From NCBI RefSeq assembly GCF_006094695.1, contig NZ_CP035103.1:248001-312000 (forward strand): a DNA stretch of 64,000 bases, read 5' to 3'. The notes under the pieces were generated by a model. It made no database searches, was not told where the DNA came from, and saw only the letters and a program-made list of their open reading frames with translations. The stretch's first letter is position 1. Every line of letters starts with the position of its first letter. Made by a program: the position numbers and the translations under genes. Positions 1-10,430 of the stretch are shown here, in pieces. Origin of the DNA: Kocuria rosea. GTDB taxonomy: Bacteria; Actinomycetota; Actinomycetes; Actinomycetales; Micrococcaceae.

Positions 1-969
1 GTCCTCCACGGGTTCGGCCGGGCGCGGCGGCCACCCGCCGGGGCCGGGCCCGAACACCGGCCCGGAGGCGCCATGGGTGCTGGCGCCCGGTGCTCCGGGC
101 TGCTGGTCCCCGGGGCCGTACCCGGGGGTGCCGTATCCCGGACCGCCCGGGCCGGGTGCCCCGGGTCCGGGGTACTGGCCCGGAAGCGGCCCTGGCGGCG
201 GCGGGGCCGGGCTCGCGGGGCTCACCCCCCACTGGGGGTTCTCGGGCGAGCCCGCCGGAGGGGCGCCGGGCGGGGGCGTGGCCGGGCGGATGCCACCGTC
301 GGCGGCCGGGCCGGCTGCGGAGGAGGACCCCGCGGTCGGACCCGGCGCCGGTGGAGCCGCCGGCGGCAGGGTCTCGCCCGAGAGCACGGGCCCGTCCTCG
401 CGGTGGCCCCGCTCCGCCTCGTTCAGCAGGGTCACGAACTGCTCGAGCGGCTCGGACCCGTCGTGCTCCCGCGCCAGGAAGCGCTCGGCGCGGCGGCGCA
501 CCACCTTGTAGACGCGCCCGTCGTCGGGGACGCCCAGGTCCCGGGCGGCCCGGGCCACGGCCAGCGGGGGCTGCTCCGGCAGGGGGTTGGTGCCCCACTC
601 CAGGAGCCCGGTCAGCAGCGGGCGCTCGAGCACGGCGGCCAGGGCGGCCCGGGCGCCCGGCACCCGGGTCAGCTCCAGCAGCCCGCTCGGCGGCGCGGAC
701 GGGCACCCCGGCACGTCGCTGGGCAGCCGGGCGGCGCGCTCCAGCCAGAAGGTGTCGCCGAAGAGGGTGGCGAGCAGCACGGCGGCGGCGAGCCGGTCGT
801 CGCTCGGGGCGGCGTCCTCCGGGAGGCCCTGCTCCCAGTGCGTGCCGAGGGCGCGGCGGGCGGGCTCACCGGCCAGCCGGACGCGCAGCTGCGCGTCCTC
901 CGGGCCGCGGGCGGTCTCCGCGGGGCGCTCCACCGCGTGCCGCACCTGGGGGTCGAGCTCGGGGTCCAT
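1..969 (-). CDS. Hypothetical protein with Pro/Gly-rich C-terminal tail (3' end outside window)
   Basis: The frame is open from an ATG at 969 to the window edge (323 codons, no stop), so the C-terminus is missing. The first ~190 residues look globular (Ala/Leu/Arg-rich, mostly helical, containing FGDTFWLERA and EHDGSEPLEQFVTLL). The rest is a low-complexity tail of Pro, Gly, Ala and Tyr (GYGTPGYGPG-like), as in cytoplasmic tails of actinobacterial regulatory proteins. I do not recognise the family. It lies 98 bp upstream of the start of its neighbour's stop region and reads the same way as thiE, so co-transcription with thiE is possible. The frame is chosen over antisense frames because its globular part has normal composition. 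Confidence 0.6.
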   Translation of the reverse strand, partial: MDPELDPQVRHAVERPAETARGPEDAQLRVRLAGEPARRALGTHWEQGLPEDAAPSDDRLAAAVLLATLFGDTFWLERAARLPSDVPGCPSAPPSGLLELTRVPGARAALAAVLERPLLTGLLEWGTNPLPEQPPLAVARAARDLGVPDDGRVYKVVRRRAERFLAREHDGSEPLEQFVTLLNEAERGHREDGPVLSGETLPPAAPPAPGPTAGSSSAAGPAADGGIRPATPPPGAPPAGSPENPQWGVSPASPAPPPPGPLPGQYPGPGAPGPGGPGYGTPGYGPGDQQPGAPGASTHGASGPVFGPGPGGWPPRPAEPVED

Positions 970-1067
970 GGGCCACCTCTCCGTCGTCGTCCTGCGTCCA
1001 TGCTCTCAGAACGTGCTGGACGGCGGCGGGGAGCCGACGGTGAGGCGGACGGCGGAGCGCCCCGGGC

Positions 1068-1787
1068 TCAGGCGGGGAGCAGGCCGCGCAGCTGCCCGGC
1101 GGCGACGCGGGGATCGGGGGCCTCGGTGACGGCGCGGACGACGACGACGCCGCGCGCCCCGGCCTCCAGCACCTGCGGGAGCCGCGGCTCGTCGATGCCG
1201 CCGATGGCGAACCACGGCACGGGCAGGACCTCCGGGTCCGCGTCCAGCCGGGCCTCCGTCAGCTCGGCGACCGCGCGGACGAACTCCAGCCCGGTGGCCG
1301 GGCGCCCCGGCTTGGTGGGCGTGGCCCAGACGGGGCCGGTGCAGAAGTAGTCGACGTCCGGGTCCTCGAGCGCCGCCGTGGCCTGTCCGAGGTCGTGGGT
1401 GGAGCGCCCGATCAGCACGTCGGGGCCCAGGAGCCGCCGGGCCTGGGCGGGGCTGAGGTCGTGCTGGCCCACGTGGAAGACGTCGGCGCCCACGAGCGCG
1501 GCGATGTCGGCGCGGTCGTTGACCGCGAACAGGGCGTCATACTCGGCGGCCACCCGGCCCAGCAGCTCCAGCGCGGCGATCTCCTCGTCCGCGTCGATGC
1601 TCTTGTCCCGCAGCTGGACGATGTCCGCGCCGCCGGCACAGACGGCGTGCAGGAACTCCTCGAGGTCGCCCCGGTCCCGGCGGGCGTCCGTGCACACGTA
1701 CAGCCGGGCGGCGAGGAGGCGGGCCGTCCGGGTGTCTCGCAGGGAGGACTCGGCGGGGGCGGAGGCGTCACGGGTAGGGTGGGTCAC
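1068..1787 (-). CDS. thiE: Thiamine-phosphate synthase
   Basis: ThiE joins HMP-PP and the thiazole phosphate to give thiamine phosphate in the cytosol. The 239-aa TIM-barrel protein shows the family signatures: QLRDK near residue 58, AVNDRAD near 87, HVGQHDLSP near 103, the phosphate-binding [12 protein letters not shown] near 150, and AIGGI near 195. The length is usual. The GTG at 1787 is chosen because the next upstream triplets offer no ATG; about 25 N-terminal residues precede the first barrel strand. It is divergent from the thiO-thiS-thiG-thiF operon. The riboswitch in the shared intergenic region is on the other strand, so thiE itself appears not to be riboswitch-led. Confidence 0.93.
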   Translation of the reverse strand: MTHPTRDASAPAESSLRDTRTARLLAARLYVCTDARRDRGDLEEFLHAVCAGGADIVQLRDKSIDADEEIAALELLGRVAAEYDALFAVNDRADIAALVGADVFHVGQHDLSPAQARRLLGPDVLIGRSTHDLGQATAALEDPDVDYFCTGPVWATPTKPGRPATGLEFVRAVAELTEARLDADPEVLPVPWFAIGGIDEPRLPQVLEAGARGVVVVRAVTEAPDPRVAAGQLRGLLPA

Positions 1788-1805
1788 ACGCTGATGATAG
1801 GTCAG

Positions 1806-1893
1806 CGGTTCTGCGGGAGCCCCACCGGGGGCTGAGAGGGCGTCCAGCGCCGACCGCCACACCTGATGCGGGTCATGCCGCCGGAGGAAAGGA
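1806..1893 (+). promoter_or_regulatory. TPP riboswitch (THI element)
   Basis: The leader of the thiO operon carries the conserved TPP-aptamer blocks GGGGGCTGAGAGGG (1826-1840 region) and ACCTGATGCGGGTCATGCC (1861-1879), closing with CGGAGGAAAGG. The Shine-Dalgarno GGAGG at 1883-1887 sits in the 3' edge of the aptamer, so control is most likely translational: TPP binding would hide the ribosome site of thiO. Exact ends are approximate. Confidence 0.92.
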
Positions 1894-1901
1894 CGTTCCC
1901 T

Positions 1902-3262
1902 GTGACTGCCGCGCACCCCGCCCCCACGACCGCGCCCCACCCGCTGGTCGACCGGCCCGAGCACGTCCGCGCCGACGTCGCCGTCGTCGGCGCCGGGGTG
2001 ATCGGCCTGGCCACCGCCTGGGAGCTGCGCCGCCGCGGCCGCTCGGTGGTCGTGGTGGACCCCGAGCCGGGCTCCGGCGCCAGCCGCGCCGCGGCCGGGA
2101 TGCTCGCCCCGGTGAGCGAGGTCCAGTACCAGCAGGAGCCCCTGTACCCCCTGATGACCGCCTCGGCCGCCGAGTACCCGGCGTTCGTGGCCGCCCTCGA
2201 GCAGGCCGCCGGCGGGACGGTGGGCCACCGGGCCACCGAGACCCTGGTCTGCGGCGTGGACGCCGCCGACCGGCAGGCCCTGGCGGACCTCCGCGCGCTG
2301 CAGGGGCGCCACGGCATGACGGTGGAGCCGCTGACCCTGCGCGCCGCCCGCACCCTCGAGCCGACCCTGAGCCCGCGGCTGTCCGCGGTGTTCCGGATCC
2401 CCGACGACCACCAGGTGGACCCGCGCCGCCTCGTGGCCGGGCTGCTCGCGGCCCTCGTCGCCCCGGAACTCCCCGACCCCCCGGAGCTCCCGGAGCCCGC
2501 CGGGCTCCCGGCCGCGCGCGACGGCGGACCGGCCCGCCTCGTCCACGACCTCGCCACGGGGCTGCGCCGCAACGCCGAGGGCGCGGCGACCGGCGTCCGC
2601 CTGGCCGGCGGCGGGATGGTCTCCGCGACCTGGACGGTCCTCGCCCCCGGCGCCGGGCTCGGCGAGCTCGAAGGACTGCCGGAGGACTGGCACCCGCCGC
2701 TGCGGCCGGTGCACGGGGACATCCTGCGCGCCCGGGTCCCCGCCGGGGCGCCGGAGCTGCTCGAGCGCACGGTCCGCGGCCTGGTGCACGGGGTGCCCGT
2801 CTACCTGGTGCCCCGCGCCGACGGGACCGTGGTGATCGGGGCGACCTCCCGCGAGGACGACCTGTCCGGTCCCAGCGCCGGCGGCGTGTTCCGGCTGCTG
2901 CGCGATGCCCAGGCGCTCGTGCCCGGCGTCGCCGACCTCGAGCTGGTCGAGGTGCTGGCCCGCGCCCGGCCCGGCACCCCGGACGACATCCCGTACTTCG
3001 GCCGGGTCCGCGACCCGGACGGCTCGCCGGTGCCGGGGCTCGTGGTCTCCACCGGCTACTTCCGCCACGGCGTCCTGCTCGCCCCGCTGGCCGCCCGGCT
3101 CGCCGCGCAGCTGGTGACCGGCGGGACCGGAGCCGACCTGGCCGCCGACGCCGAGCACCTCGCCACCACCGACCCGCACCGCTTCGACCGCCCCGTCGAG
3201 GCCCGTCCAGAGGATCCCGCGCCGGCCGCCGCCGGGCCCGGGCCCCGGAGCAGGAGCACCCG

Positions 3263-3266
<4 letters not shown>
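1902..3266 (+). CDS. thiO: Glycine oxidase ThiO
   Basis: FAD-dependent glycine oxidase, producing the dehydroglycine that ThiG uses for the thiazole ring. The 454-aa protein has an N-terminal Rossmann motif ([17 protein letters not shown], ~residues 26-42), the DAO-family [12 protein letters not shown] segment and a C-terminal [16 protein letters not shown]-binding block. The GTG at 1902 follows GGAGGAAAGG of the riboswitch; an in-frame ATG at 1866 lies inside the aptamer and would translate riboswitch sequence. It overlaps thiS by 4 nt (ATGA), so the two are translationally coupled. Confidence 0.9.
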
Positions 3267-5536
<2,270 letters not shown>

Positions 5537-5669
5537 TCCGGTCTCCTGCGGCACACCGCTACACCACCGCGGAGGACGTGACCTTCTGTGACGCCGTCGT
5601 GACACTCCATGACGTGCGCCCGTCATCCGGTTGGCCCTGGACCGGGCGGTCTGATGCCATGGCAAGCGC

Positions 5670-5775
5670 CCCATTCAGAGCGGTTGAGAGATCTGGCTCG
5701 ACGACGCCGCAGCAACCCGCCCTCCTCCGGGGTCAGGGTGCTAATGCCAGAACCGATGGAGATCCCGGATCTGCA
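5670..5775 (+). promoter_or_regulatory. SAM riboswitch (S-box type)
   Basis: The 340-bp leader of the next operon holds the S-box core: CAGAGCGGTTGAGAGATCTGGC, split as CAGAGCGGTTGAGAG then ATCTGGC, followed by GCCGCAGCAACC and GGTCAGGGTGCTAATGCCAG. These correspond to the P2/P3 strands, the GCAACC block and the GGTGCTAATxCCAG block of SAM-I aptamers. It indicates that the operon is repressed when methionine/SAM, and so sulfur, is plentiful. The ends are approximate. Confidence 0.85.
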
Positions 5776-5848
5776 GTCGGTCCGTGACGTCAGCCTCCGG
5801 CGCTGCCGCCACCGGGCCCGCCCCCGGCGCGACCGGCCGACCGGCAAT

Positions 5849-5867
5849 CCTCGGTGCGACCGAGAGG
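5849..5867 (+). promoter_or_regulatory. Shine-Dalgarno-sequestering hairpin of the SAM riboswitch
   Basis: CCTCGGT pairs with ACCGAGAGG across a GCG loop, with one bulged A. The 3' arm is the ribosome-binding site GAGAGG that serves the ATG at 5876. It is the likely expression platform, making control translational. This is inferred from pairing alone. Confidence 0.55.
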
Positions 5868-5875
5868 ACCACCGC

Positions 5876-7261
5876 ATGACCCCGAGCACGGTCGAGGAGA
5901 CCACCGCCCATCCCCGCGCCGGCACGGACCTCGCCGCCGGCCTGCCCGGGGACTACTCCGGGCTGCGGGAGCACTTCCGGCCGCTGTTCGCGGAGATCGC
6001 CGCCGGCGCCCTGGACCGGGACCTCCGGCGCGCGCTGCCCTACGCGGAGGTCGGCCGGCTGGACCGGGCCGGGTTCGGTGCCCTGCGCGTCCCGGCGGCC
6101 CACGGCGGCCCCGGGGTCAGCCTCGAGGACTTCACCCGGCTGCTGGTCGACCTGGCCGAGGCCGACTCCAACATCGCCCACCTCTACCGCTCCCACCACG
6201 GCTTCGTGGAGTCCCTGCGCTTCCTGCCCCGGGAGCTCCAGGAGGTCTGGTACCCGCGGGTGCTGGCCGGGGCCACCGTCGGCAACGCCTCCACGGAGAA
6301 GGGCGGCAACGCGCTGGGCACCCTGAACACCGTGCTGAGCCGGACCCCCGAGGGCTGGGAGCTCACCGGCCGGAAGTTCTACGCCACCGGTTCCGTCTTC
6401 TGCGACTACACCCGCGTCTCGGCCGCCCTGGACGGCCGCGACGGGCGCCGCTTCGCCGTCGTCGCCACGGACGCCGAGGGCGTGACGCTCGAGGACGACT
6501 GGGACGGCTTCGGGCAGAAGCTCACCGGCACCGGCACCGCGGTCTTCGAGCGGGTGCGCGTCCCGGAGGACGCCGTGCTGGACCGCACCGCCGGCAGCGC
6601 GGAGGCCGTCCACGAGGCCGCCTTCTTCCAGCTCGTGCTGCTGGCCGTGCTGGCCGGCATCGCCCGGGCGGCCCGGCGGGACGCGGTGGAGACCATCGCC
6701 GGACGCCGGCGGACCTTCAACACCGGGCTCGGCCTGCCGTTCCGCGACGACCCGCTGATCCAGGAGGCCACCGGGCGGATCTCCGCCAAGGCCTTCGCCG
6801 CCGAGGCCACCGTCCTGCACGCCGCCCGCGCCCTGGACGCCGGGATCGCCGCCGCCGCAGCGGCCGGCGCCGACCGGCCGGACTTCACCGGGGCCCTCCC
6901 GGCGGCGCTGCACGAGTCCGAGATCGCCGTGGAGCACGCCCAGGTCACCGTGCCGGAGCTGGCGCTCGGCGCGGCCCAGGACCTGTTCCTCACCGTGGGC
7001 GCCTCCGCCACGTCCACGGCCAAGGGCCTGGACCGGCACTGGCGCAACGCCCAGACCGTGGCCACCCACAACCCGATCGCCTTCCGCGCCCGAGCCCTCG
7101 GCGACTACCTCATCAACGGCACCCTGCCGGAGGGCCTGAACGCCATCGGCGACGCGAGGACCGGCGCCACGACCGATGCCACGACCGATGCCACGACCGA
7201 TGCCGCGACCGATGCCACGACCGATGCCACGACCGACGCCGACCGAACCCCAGGAGCCTGA
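5876..7261 (+). CDS. Acyl-CoA-dehydrogenase-fold flavin monooxygenase, SfnB/DszC-like
   Basis: A 461-aa member of the acyl-CoA dehydrogenase superfamily, in the branch of FMNH2-using sulfur-scavenging enzymes (DszC, SfnB). Features seen: LPYAEVGRLDRAGFGALRVP near the N-terminus, ADSNIAHLYRSHHGFVE, STEKGGNALGTL, the WELTGRKFYATGS beta-domain motif and a C-terminal LDRHWRNAQTVATHNP block typical of the subgroup. The ATG at 5876 follows GAGAGG, and upstream in-frame starts lie inside the riboswitch. The last ~30 residues are a 12-bp tandem repeat product (TDAT units). Its place between a SAM riboswitch, a transporter and a DszA-like enzyme supports organosulfur use; the substrate is unknown. Confidence 0.8.
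   Translation: MTPSTVEETTAHPRAGTDLAAGLPGDYSGLREHFRPLFAEIAAGALDRDLRRALPYAEVGRLDRAGFGALRVPAAHGGPGVSLEDFTRLLVDLAEADSNIAHLYRSHHGFVESLRFLPRELQEVWYPRVLAGATVGNASTEKGGNALGTLNTVLSRTPEGWELTGRKFYATGSVFCDYTRVSAALDGRDGRRFAVVATDAEGVTLEDDWDGFGQKLTGTGTAVFERVRVPEDAVLDRTAGSAEAVHEAAFFQLVLLAVLAGIARAARRDAVETIAGRRRTFNTGLGLPFRDDPLIQEATGRISAKAFAAEATVLHAARALDAGIAAAAAAGADRPDFTGALPAALHESEIAVEHAQVTVPELALGAAQDLFLTVGASATSTAKGLDRHWRNAQTVATHNPIAFRARALGDYLINGTLPEGLNAIGDARTGATTDATTDATTDAATDATTDATTDADRTPGA
7166..7237 (+). repeat. 12-bp tandem repeat, six units, inside the SfnB-like gene
   Basis: Six consecutive GCCACGACCGAT units (unit 4 reads GCCGCGACCGAT, unit 6 ends GAC) encode Ala-Thr-Thr-Asp repeats at the extreme C-terminus. 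Because 12 is a multiple of 3, copy-number change would not shift the frame. Confidence 0.95.
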
Positions 7262-7264
7262 CGC

Positions 7265-8680
7265 ATGAGCACCACGACCACGGCCGCCCCGGGCCGCAGC
7301 AGCATCGTCCACGGCAAGAAGCGCGTCCTGGCCTCGGCCTTCGCCGGGACCACCATCGAGTGGTACGACTTCTACCTCTACGGCACCGCCGCCGCACTCG
7401 TCTTCAACGTCCAGTTCTTCCCCATGGCCACCGAGCTCGGCGGTATCGTGGCGTCCTTCGCCACGCTCGCGGTCGGGGTGATCGCCCGGCCCCTGGGCGG
7501 GATCATCGCCGGGCACCTGGGGGACCGGATCGGCCGCAAGGCCCTGCTGGTGGCCTCCCTGCTGCTCATGGGCGTGGCCTCCACCCTGATCGGCCTGCTG
7601 CCCACCTACGAGGTGATCGGCTGGTGGGCCGTCGTCGGGCTCGTGGTCCTGCGCATCCTCCAGGGCCTGTCCGCGGGTGCCGAGTGGGGCGGCTCCGCGC
7701 TGCTGAGCGTGGAGCACTCACCGGCCCGGCACCGCGGGTTCTTCGGGTCCTTCACCCAGATCGGCTCCTCCGCCGGCATGCTGCTGGCCACCGGCGCGTT
7801 CTTCATCGTGCAGAACGTCATGAGCGAGGAGCAGTTCGCCGCCTACGGCTGGCGCATCCCCTTCCTGCTCTCGGCCCTGCTCGTGGCGGTGGGCCTGTGG
7901 ATCCGCCTCGGCGTGGCCGACGCCCCGGAGTTCCTGGAGCACCGGGCCTCGGGGAACGTGGCCAAGGCCCCCCTGCGGGAGCTGCTGGTCCACCACCGCC
8001 GCCCGGTGCTGGTGACGATCGGCCTGCGCCTGGCCCAGAACGCCGTCTACTACCTGGTGACGGTCTACATGCTGACCTACCTGCGGGACGTGCGCGGGGA
8101 CAGCGCCGCGGGCGTGACCGCGGTGATGATCGCCTCGGCCATCGGCCTGTTCTCCACCCCGTTCTGGGCCTGGCTGTCCGACCGGGTGGGCCGGAAGGTC
8201 GTCTCGGTGACCGCCTACGCGGCGATCGGCGTCTTCGGCTGGGTGCTGTTCGCCTTCCTCGAGGCCGGCCCGCTCGCCCTGCTGCCGCTCGTGGTCATCC
8301 TCGGCATCAACCTCGTCCACGACGCGGTCTACGGACCGCAGGCGGCCTGGTTCGCCGAGCAGTTCCCCGTGCACGTGCGGTACTCGGGCGTGAGCTTCGG
8401 CTACCAGGTCGGCACCGTCCTGGGCGGCGGGCTCATGCCGCTGATCGCCGCCCTGCTCTTCGCCGCCGGCGGGGACACCCCGTGGCTGATCGCCGGCTAC
8501 CTCTCCGTGCTGGCCGTGCTCTCCGTCGTCGCCGCCCTGGCCGCGAAGGATCCCGCCCGGGACCGGCGCGGCACCGAACTCACCGATCTGCACGCCGGCC
8601 GGACCGCGGCCGCCCCGGTCCTCGCGACTCCCGCCGCCGCGAGCGCCACCCAGCCCACCCCCGAGAGGACCACCGTATGA
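7265..8680 (+). CDS. MFS transporter, metabolite:H+ symporter (MHS) type
   Basis: A 471-aa, 12-TM major facilitator. The N-terminus has the MHS signature ASAFAGTTIEWYDFYLYGTAA (first 20 residues ASAFAGTTIEWYDFYLYGTA), and loop 2-3 has GHLGDRIGRKALL, the MFS motif A; the repeat of motif A appears as WLSDRVGRKVV. It probably imports an organic acid or organosulfur compound for the two flanking monooxygenases. The start ATG lies 3 nt after the upstream stop, and its own stop overlaps the next start (ATGA). About 40 C-terminal residues are an Ala/Pro-rich cytoplasmic tail. Confidence 0.88.
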   Translation: MSTTTTAAPGRSSIVHGKKRVLASAFAGTTIEWYDFYLYGTAAALVFNVQFFPMATELGGIVASFATLAVGVIARPLGGIIAGHLGDRIGRKALLVASLLLMGVASTLIGLLPTYEVIGWWAVVGLVVLRILQGLSAGAEWGGSALLSVEHSPARHRGFFGSFTQIGSSAGMLLATGAFFIVQNVMSEEQFAAYGWRIPFLLSALLVAVGLWIRLGVADAPEFLEHRASGNVAKAPLRELLVHHRRPVLVTIGLRLAQNAVYYLVTVYMLTYLRDVRGDSAAGVTAVMIASAIGLFSTPFWAWLSDRVGRKVVSVTAYAAIGVFGWVLFAFLEAGPLALLPLVVILGINLVHDAVYGPQAAWFAEQFPVHVRYSGVSFGYQVGTVLGGGLMPLIAALLFAAGGDTPWLIAGYLSVLAVLSVVAALAAKDPARDRRGTELTDLHAGRTAAAPVLATPAAASATQPTPERTTV

Positions 8681-10047
8681 GCCGCCCCCTGCTGCTGAAC
8701 GCCTTCGACATGATGGTGCCCGTGCACCAGTCACCGGGACTGTGGCGCCACCCGGAGGCCGGGGTCGCCGGCTTCGACACGCTCGAGTACTGGACGTCGC
8801 TGGCCCGCACCCTCGAGGAGGGCGGCTTCACCGCGCTGTTCCTGGCGGACGTCCCCGGCGTCTACGACGTGTACGGCGGCGGGGCAGAGGCCACGGCCCG
8901 CGGGGGAGTGCAGTACCCGGTGCTCGACCCGCTCGTCGCGGTGCCGGCGATGGCCGCGGCCACCGAGCAGCTCGGCTTCGGGGTGACCGCCTCGGTCACC
9001 TACGAAGCCCCCTACCTGCTGGCCCGCACCTTCGCGACCCTCGACCACTTCACCCGCGGCCGGGTGGCGTGGAACGTGGTGACCTCCTACCAGGACTCCG
9101 CCGCCCGCAACCTGGGCATGGACCGGCAGATCCCGCACGACGAGCGCTACGACCGCGCCGACGAGTACATGGAGGTCATGTACAAGCTCCTCGAGGGCTC
9201 CTTCGAGCCCGGGGCGGTGAAGGCCGACGCCGGCGCCGGGGTCTTCGTGGACCCGGAGCTCGTGCATCCCATCGGCCACGAGGGCACCTGGTTCTCCGTG
9301 CCCGGCCAGGCGCTGACCCACCCCGGACCCCAGGGCACCCCGTTCCTGTTCCAGGCCGGCGCCTCGAAGCGCGGACAGCAGTTCGCCGTGGACCACGCCG
9401 AGGCCATCTTCTTCATCGGCAACACCCCGCAGCTCGTGCGCCGGTGGACCGACGGCGTCCGGGCCGAACTGGCCGCGCAGGGACGGGCCGAGGACGCCGT
9501 GAAGACCTTCGCCATGGCCACCGTGGTGGTCGCCGAGACCGACGACGAGGCCCACGCCAGGCTCGACGGATACCGCCGGCACGTGGACATCGAGGGAGCG
9601 CTGTCCCTGTTCGGCGGCTGGACCGGCGTCGACCTGGCCGGGGCGGACCCCGACGCGCCGCTCGAGTACGTGGCCACCGACGCCAACCAGTCCGCGCTCG
9701 CGGCGTTCACCTCGCTGTCCCCGGACCGGACCTGGACGGTGCGGGACCTGGCCGAGTTCGTGGCCATCGGCGGCCGCGGGCCCGTCATCGCCGGGGCCCC
9801 CGGCACCGTGGCGGACGAGCTCGAGCGCTGGCGGGAGGAGGCCGGCGTGGACGGCTTCAACATCTCGGCGGCCGTGCGGCCGGCGGACCTGGAGCGGTTC
9901 ACCACGATGGTGTCGCCGGAGCTGCGGCGCCGCGGCCTGCTGCCGGAGCCCGGGGCTCTGCCCGCCGGCAGGACGCTGCGCGAGGCGCTGGCGGGCGCCG
10001 GGCCGAGGCTGGCCGACGACCACCGCGGGGCCTCCTACCGCCGGTGA
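8677..10047 (+). CDS. LLM-class flavin monooxygenase, NtaA/SnaA/DszA-like
   Basis: A 456-aa FMN-dependent monooxygenase of the bacterial-luciferase superfamily. Typical NtaA/DszA blocks are visible: HQSPGLWRHPE, YWTSLARTLEEGGFTALFLADV, SVTYEAPYLLARTFATLDHF, GRVAWNVVTSY, and NLGMDRQIPHDERYDRADEY. Such enzymes oxidise sulfones, sulfonates or aminopolycarboxylates using FMNH2 from a separate reductase, which is not encoded here. As the third gene of a SAM-riboswitch operon it most likely breaks a C-S bond to release sulfite. The substrate cannot be told from sequence. Confidence 0.85.
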   Translation: MSRPLLLNAFDMMVPVHQSPGLWRHPEAGVAGFDTLEYWTSLARTLEEGGFTALFLADVPGVYDVYGGGAEATARGGVQYPVLDPLVAVPAMAAATEQLGFGVTASVTYEAPYLLARTFATLDHFTRGRVAWNVVTSYQDSAARNLGMDRQIPHDERYDRADEYMEVMYKLLEGSFEPGAVKADAGAGVFVDPELVHPIGHEGTWFSVPGQALTHPGPQGTPFLFQAGASKRGQQFAVDHAEAIFFIGNTPQLVRRWTDGVRAELAAQGRAEDAVKTFAMATVVVAETDDEAHARLDGYRRHVDIEGALSLFGGWTGVDLAGADPDAPLEYVATDANQSALAAFTSLSPDRTWTVRDLAEFVAIGGRGPVIAGAPGTVADELERWREEAGVDGFNISAAVRPADLERFTTMVSPELRRRGLLPEPGALPAGRTLREALAGAGPRLADDHRGASYRR

Positions 10048-10117
10048 CCGCAGGGCTCTTGGGGTTCGCCGCTCGACCGGCCCGGGACGGCTGTCCGCCG
10101 TCCCGGTTCCTCGGCAC

Positions 10118-10153
10118 GGAGCGCTCCTGCCCGGGAGAGGGCAGGAGCGCTCC
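10118..10153 (+). terminator. Terminator hairpin of the organosulfur operon
   Basis: A perfect 15-bp stem (GGAGCGCTCCTGCCC with its complement) and a 6-nt loop begins 70 bp after the operon stop. There is no T-run, as is common in GC-rich actinobacteria. The following ~275 bp to the next gene contain only a perfect TGTGTGCACACA palindrome at 10408-10419 and no gene that I can support. Confidence 0.7.
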
Positions 10154-10430
10154 GCCGCGCCGAGGCGCAGAAGGCGGCCCCCGACCGCCGGGGAACGGAT
10201 CATGGGGGTCGCTGCACCGGCGTGGGGGCCGGTGCCACCCGAAAAGTACCAGACGGTAATATCGCGGTGCACCATCCTGTGCGGATGCATGAATTGTGCT
10301 CCTCGGGGTCTCCCGACTGCCGACCCTCATTTCTCCCGGCTCGTGCCGCGACGACTGGGGACGCGGGCCATCACGTGCCATCGGAGCGGGGAACGAGGCG
10401 CCACGGATGTGTGCACACATGGTCCGCTAG

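Noticed and set aside
5854..10047. Very long open frames running across or antisense to real genes (for example a 1397-codon frame here, 943 codons at 40272-43103 and 896 codons at 56111-58801)
   Set aside because: In ~70% GC DNA stop codons are rare in wrong frames. Their products are Arg/Pro/Gly- or His/Gly-rich with no family motif, while the opposite frame encodes a recognised protein. Only the last part of the 5854 frame (from 8677) is a real gene.
10408..10419. TGTGTGCACACA palindrome as an operator
   Set aside because: It is a perfect 12-bp palindrome but lies after the end of both flanking genes (convergent), so no promoter is expected there.
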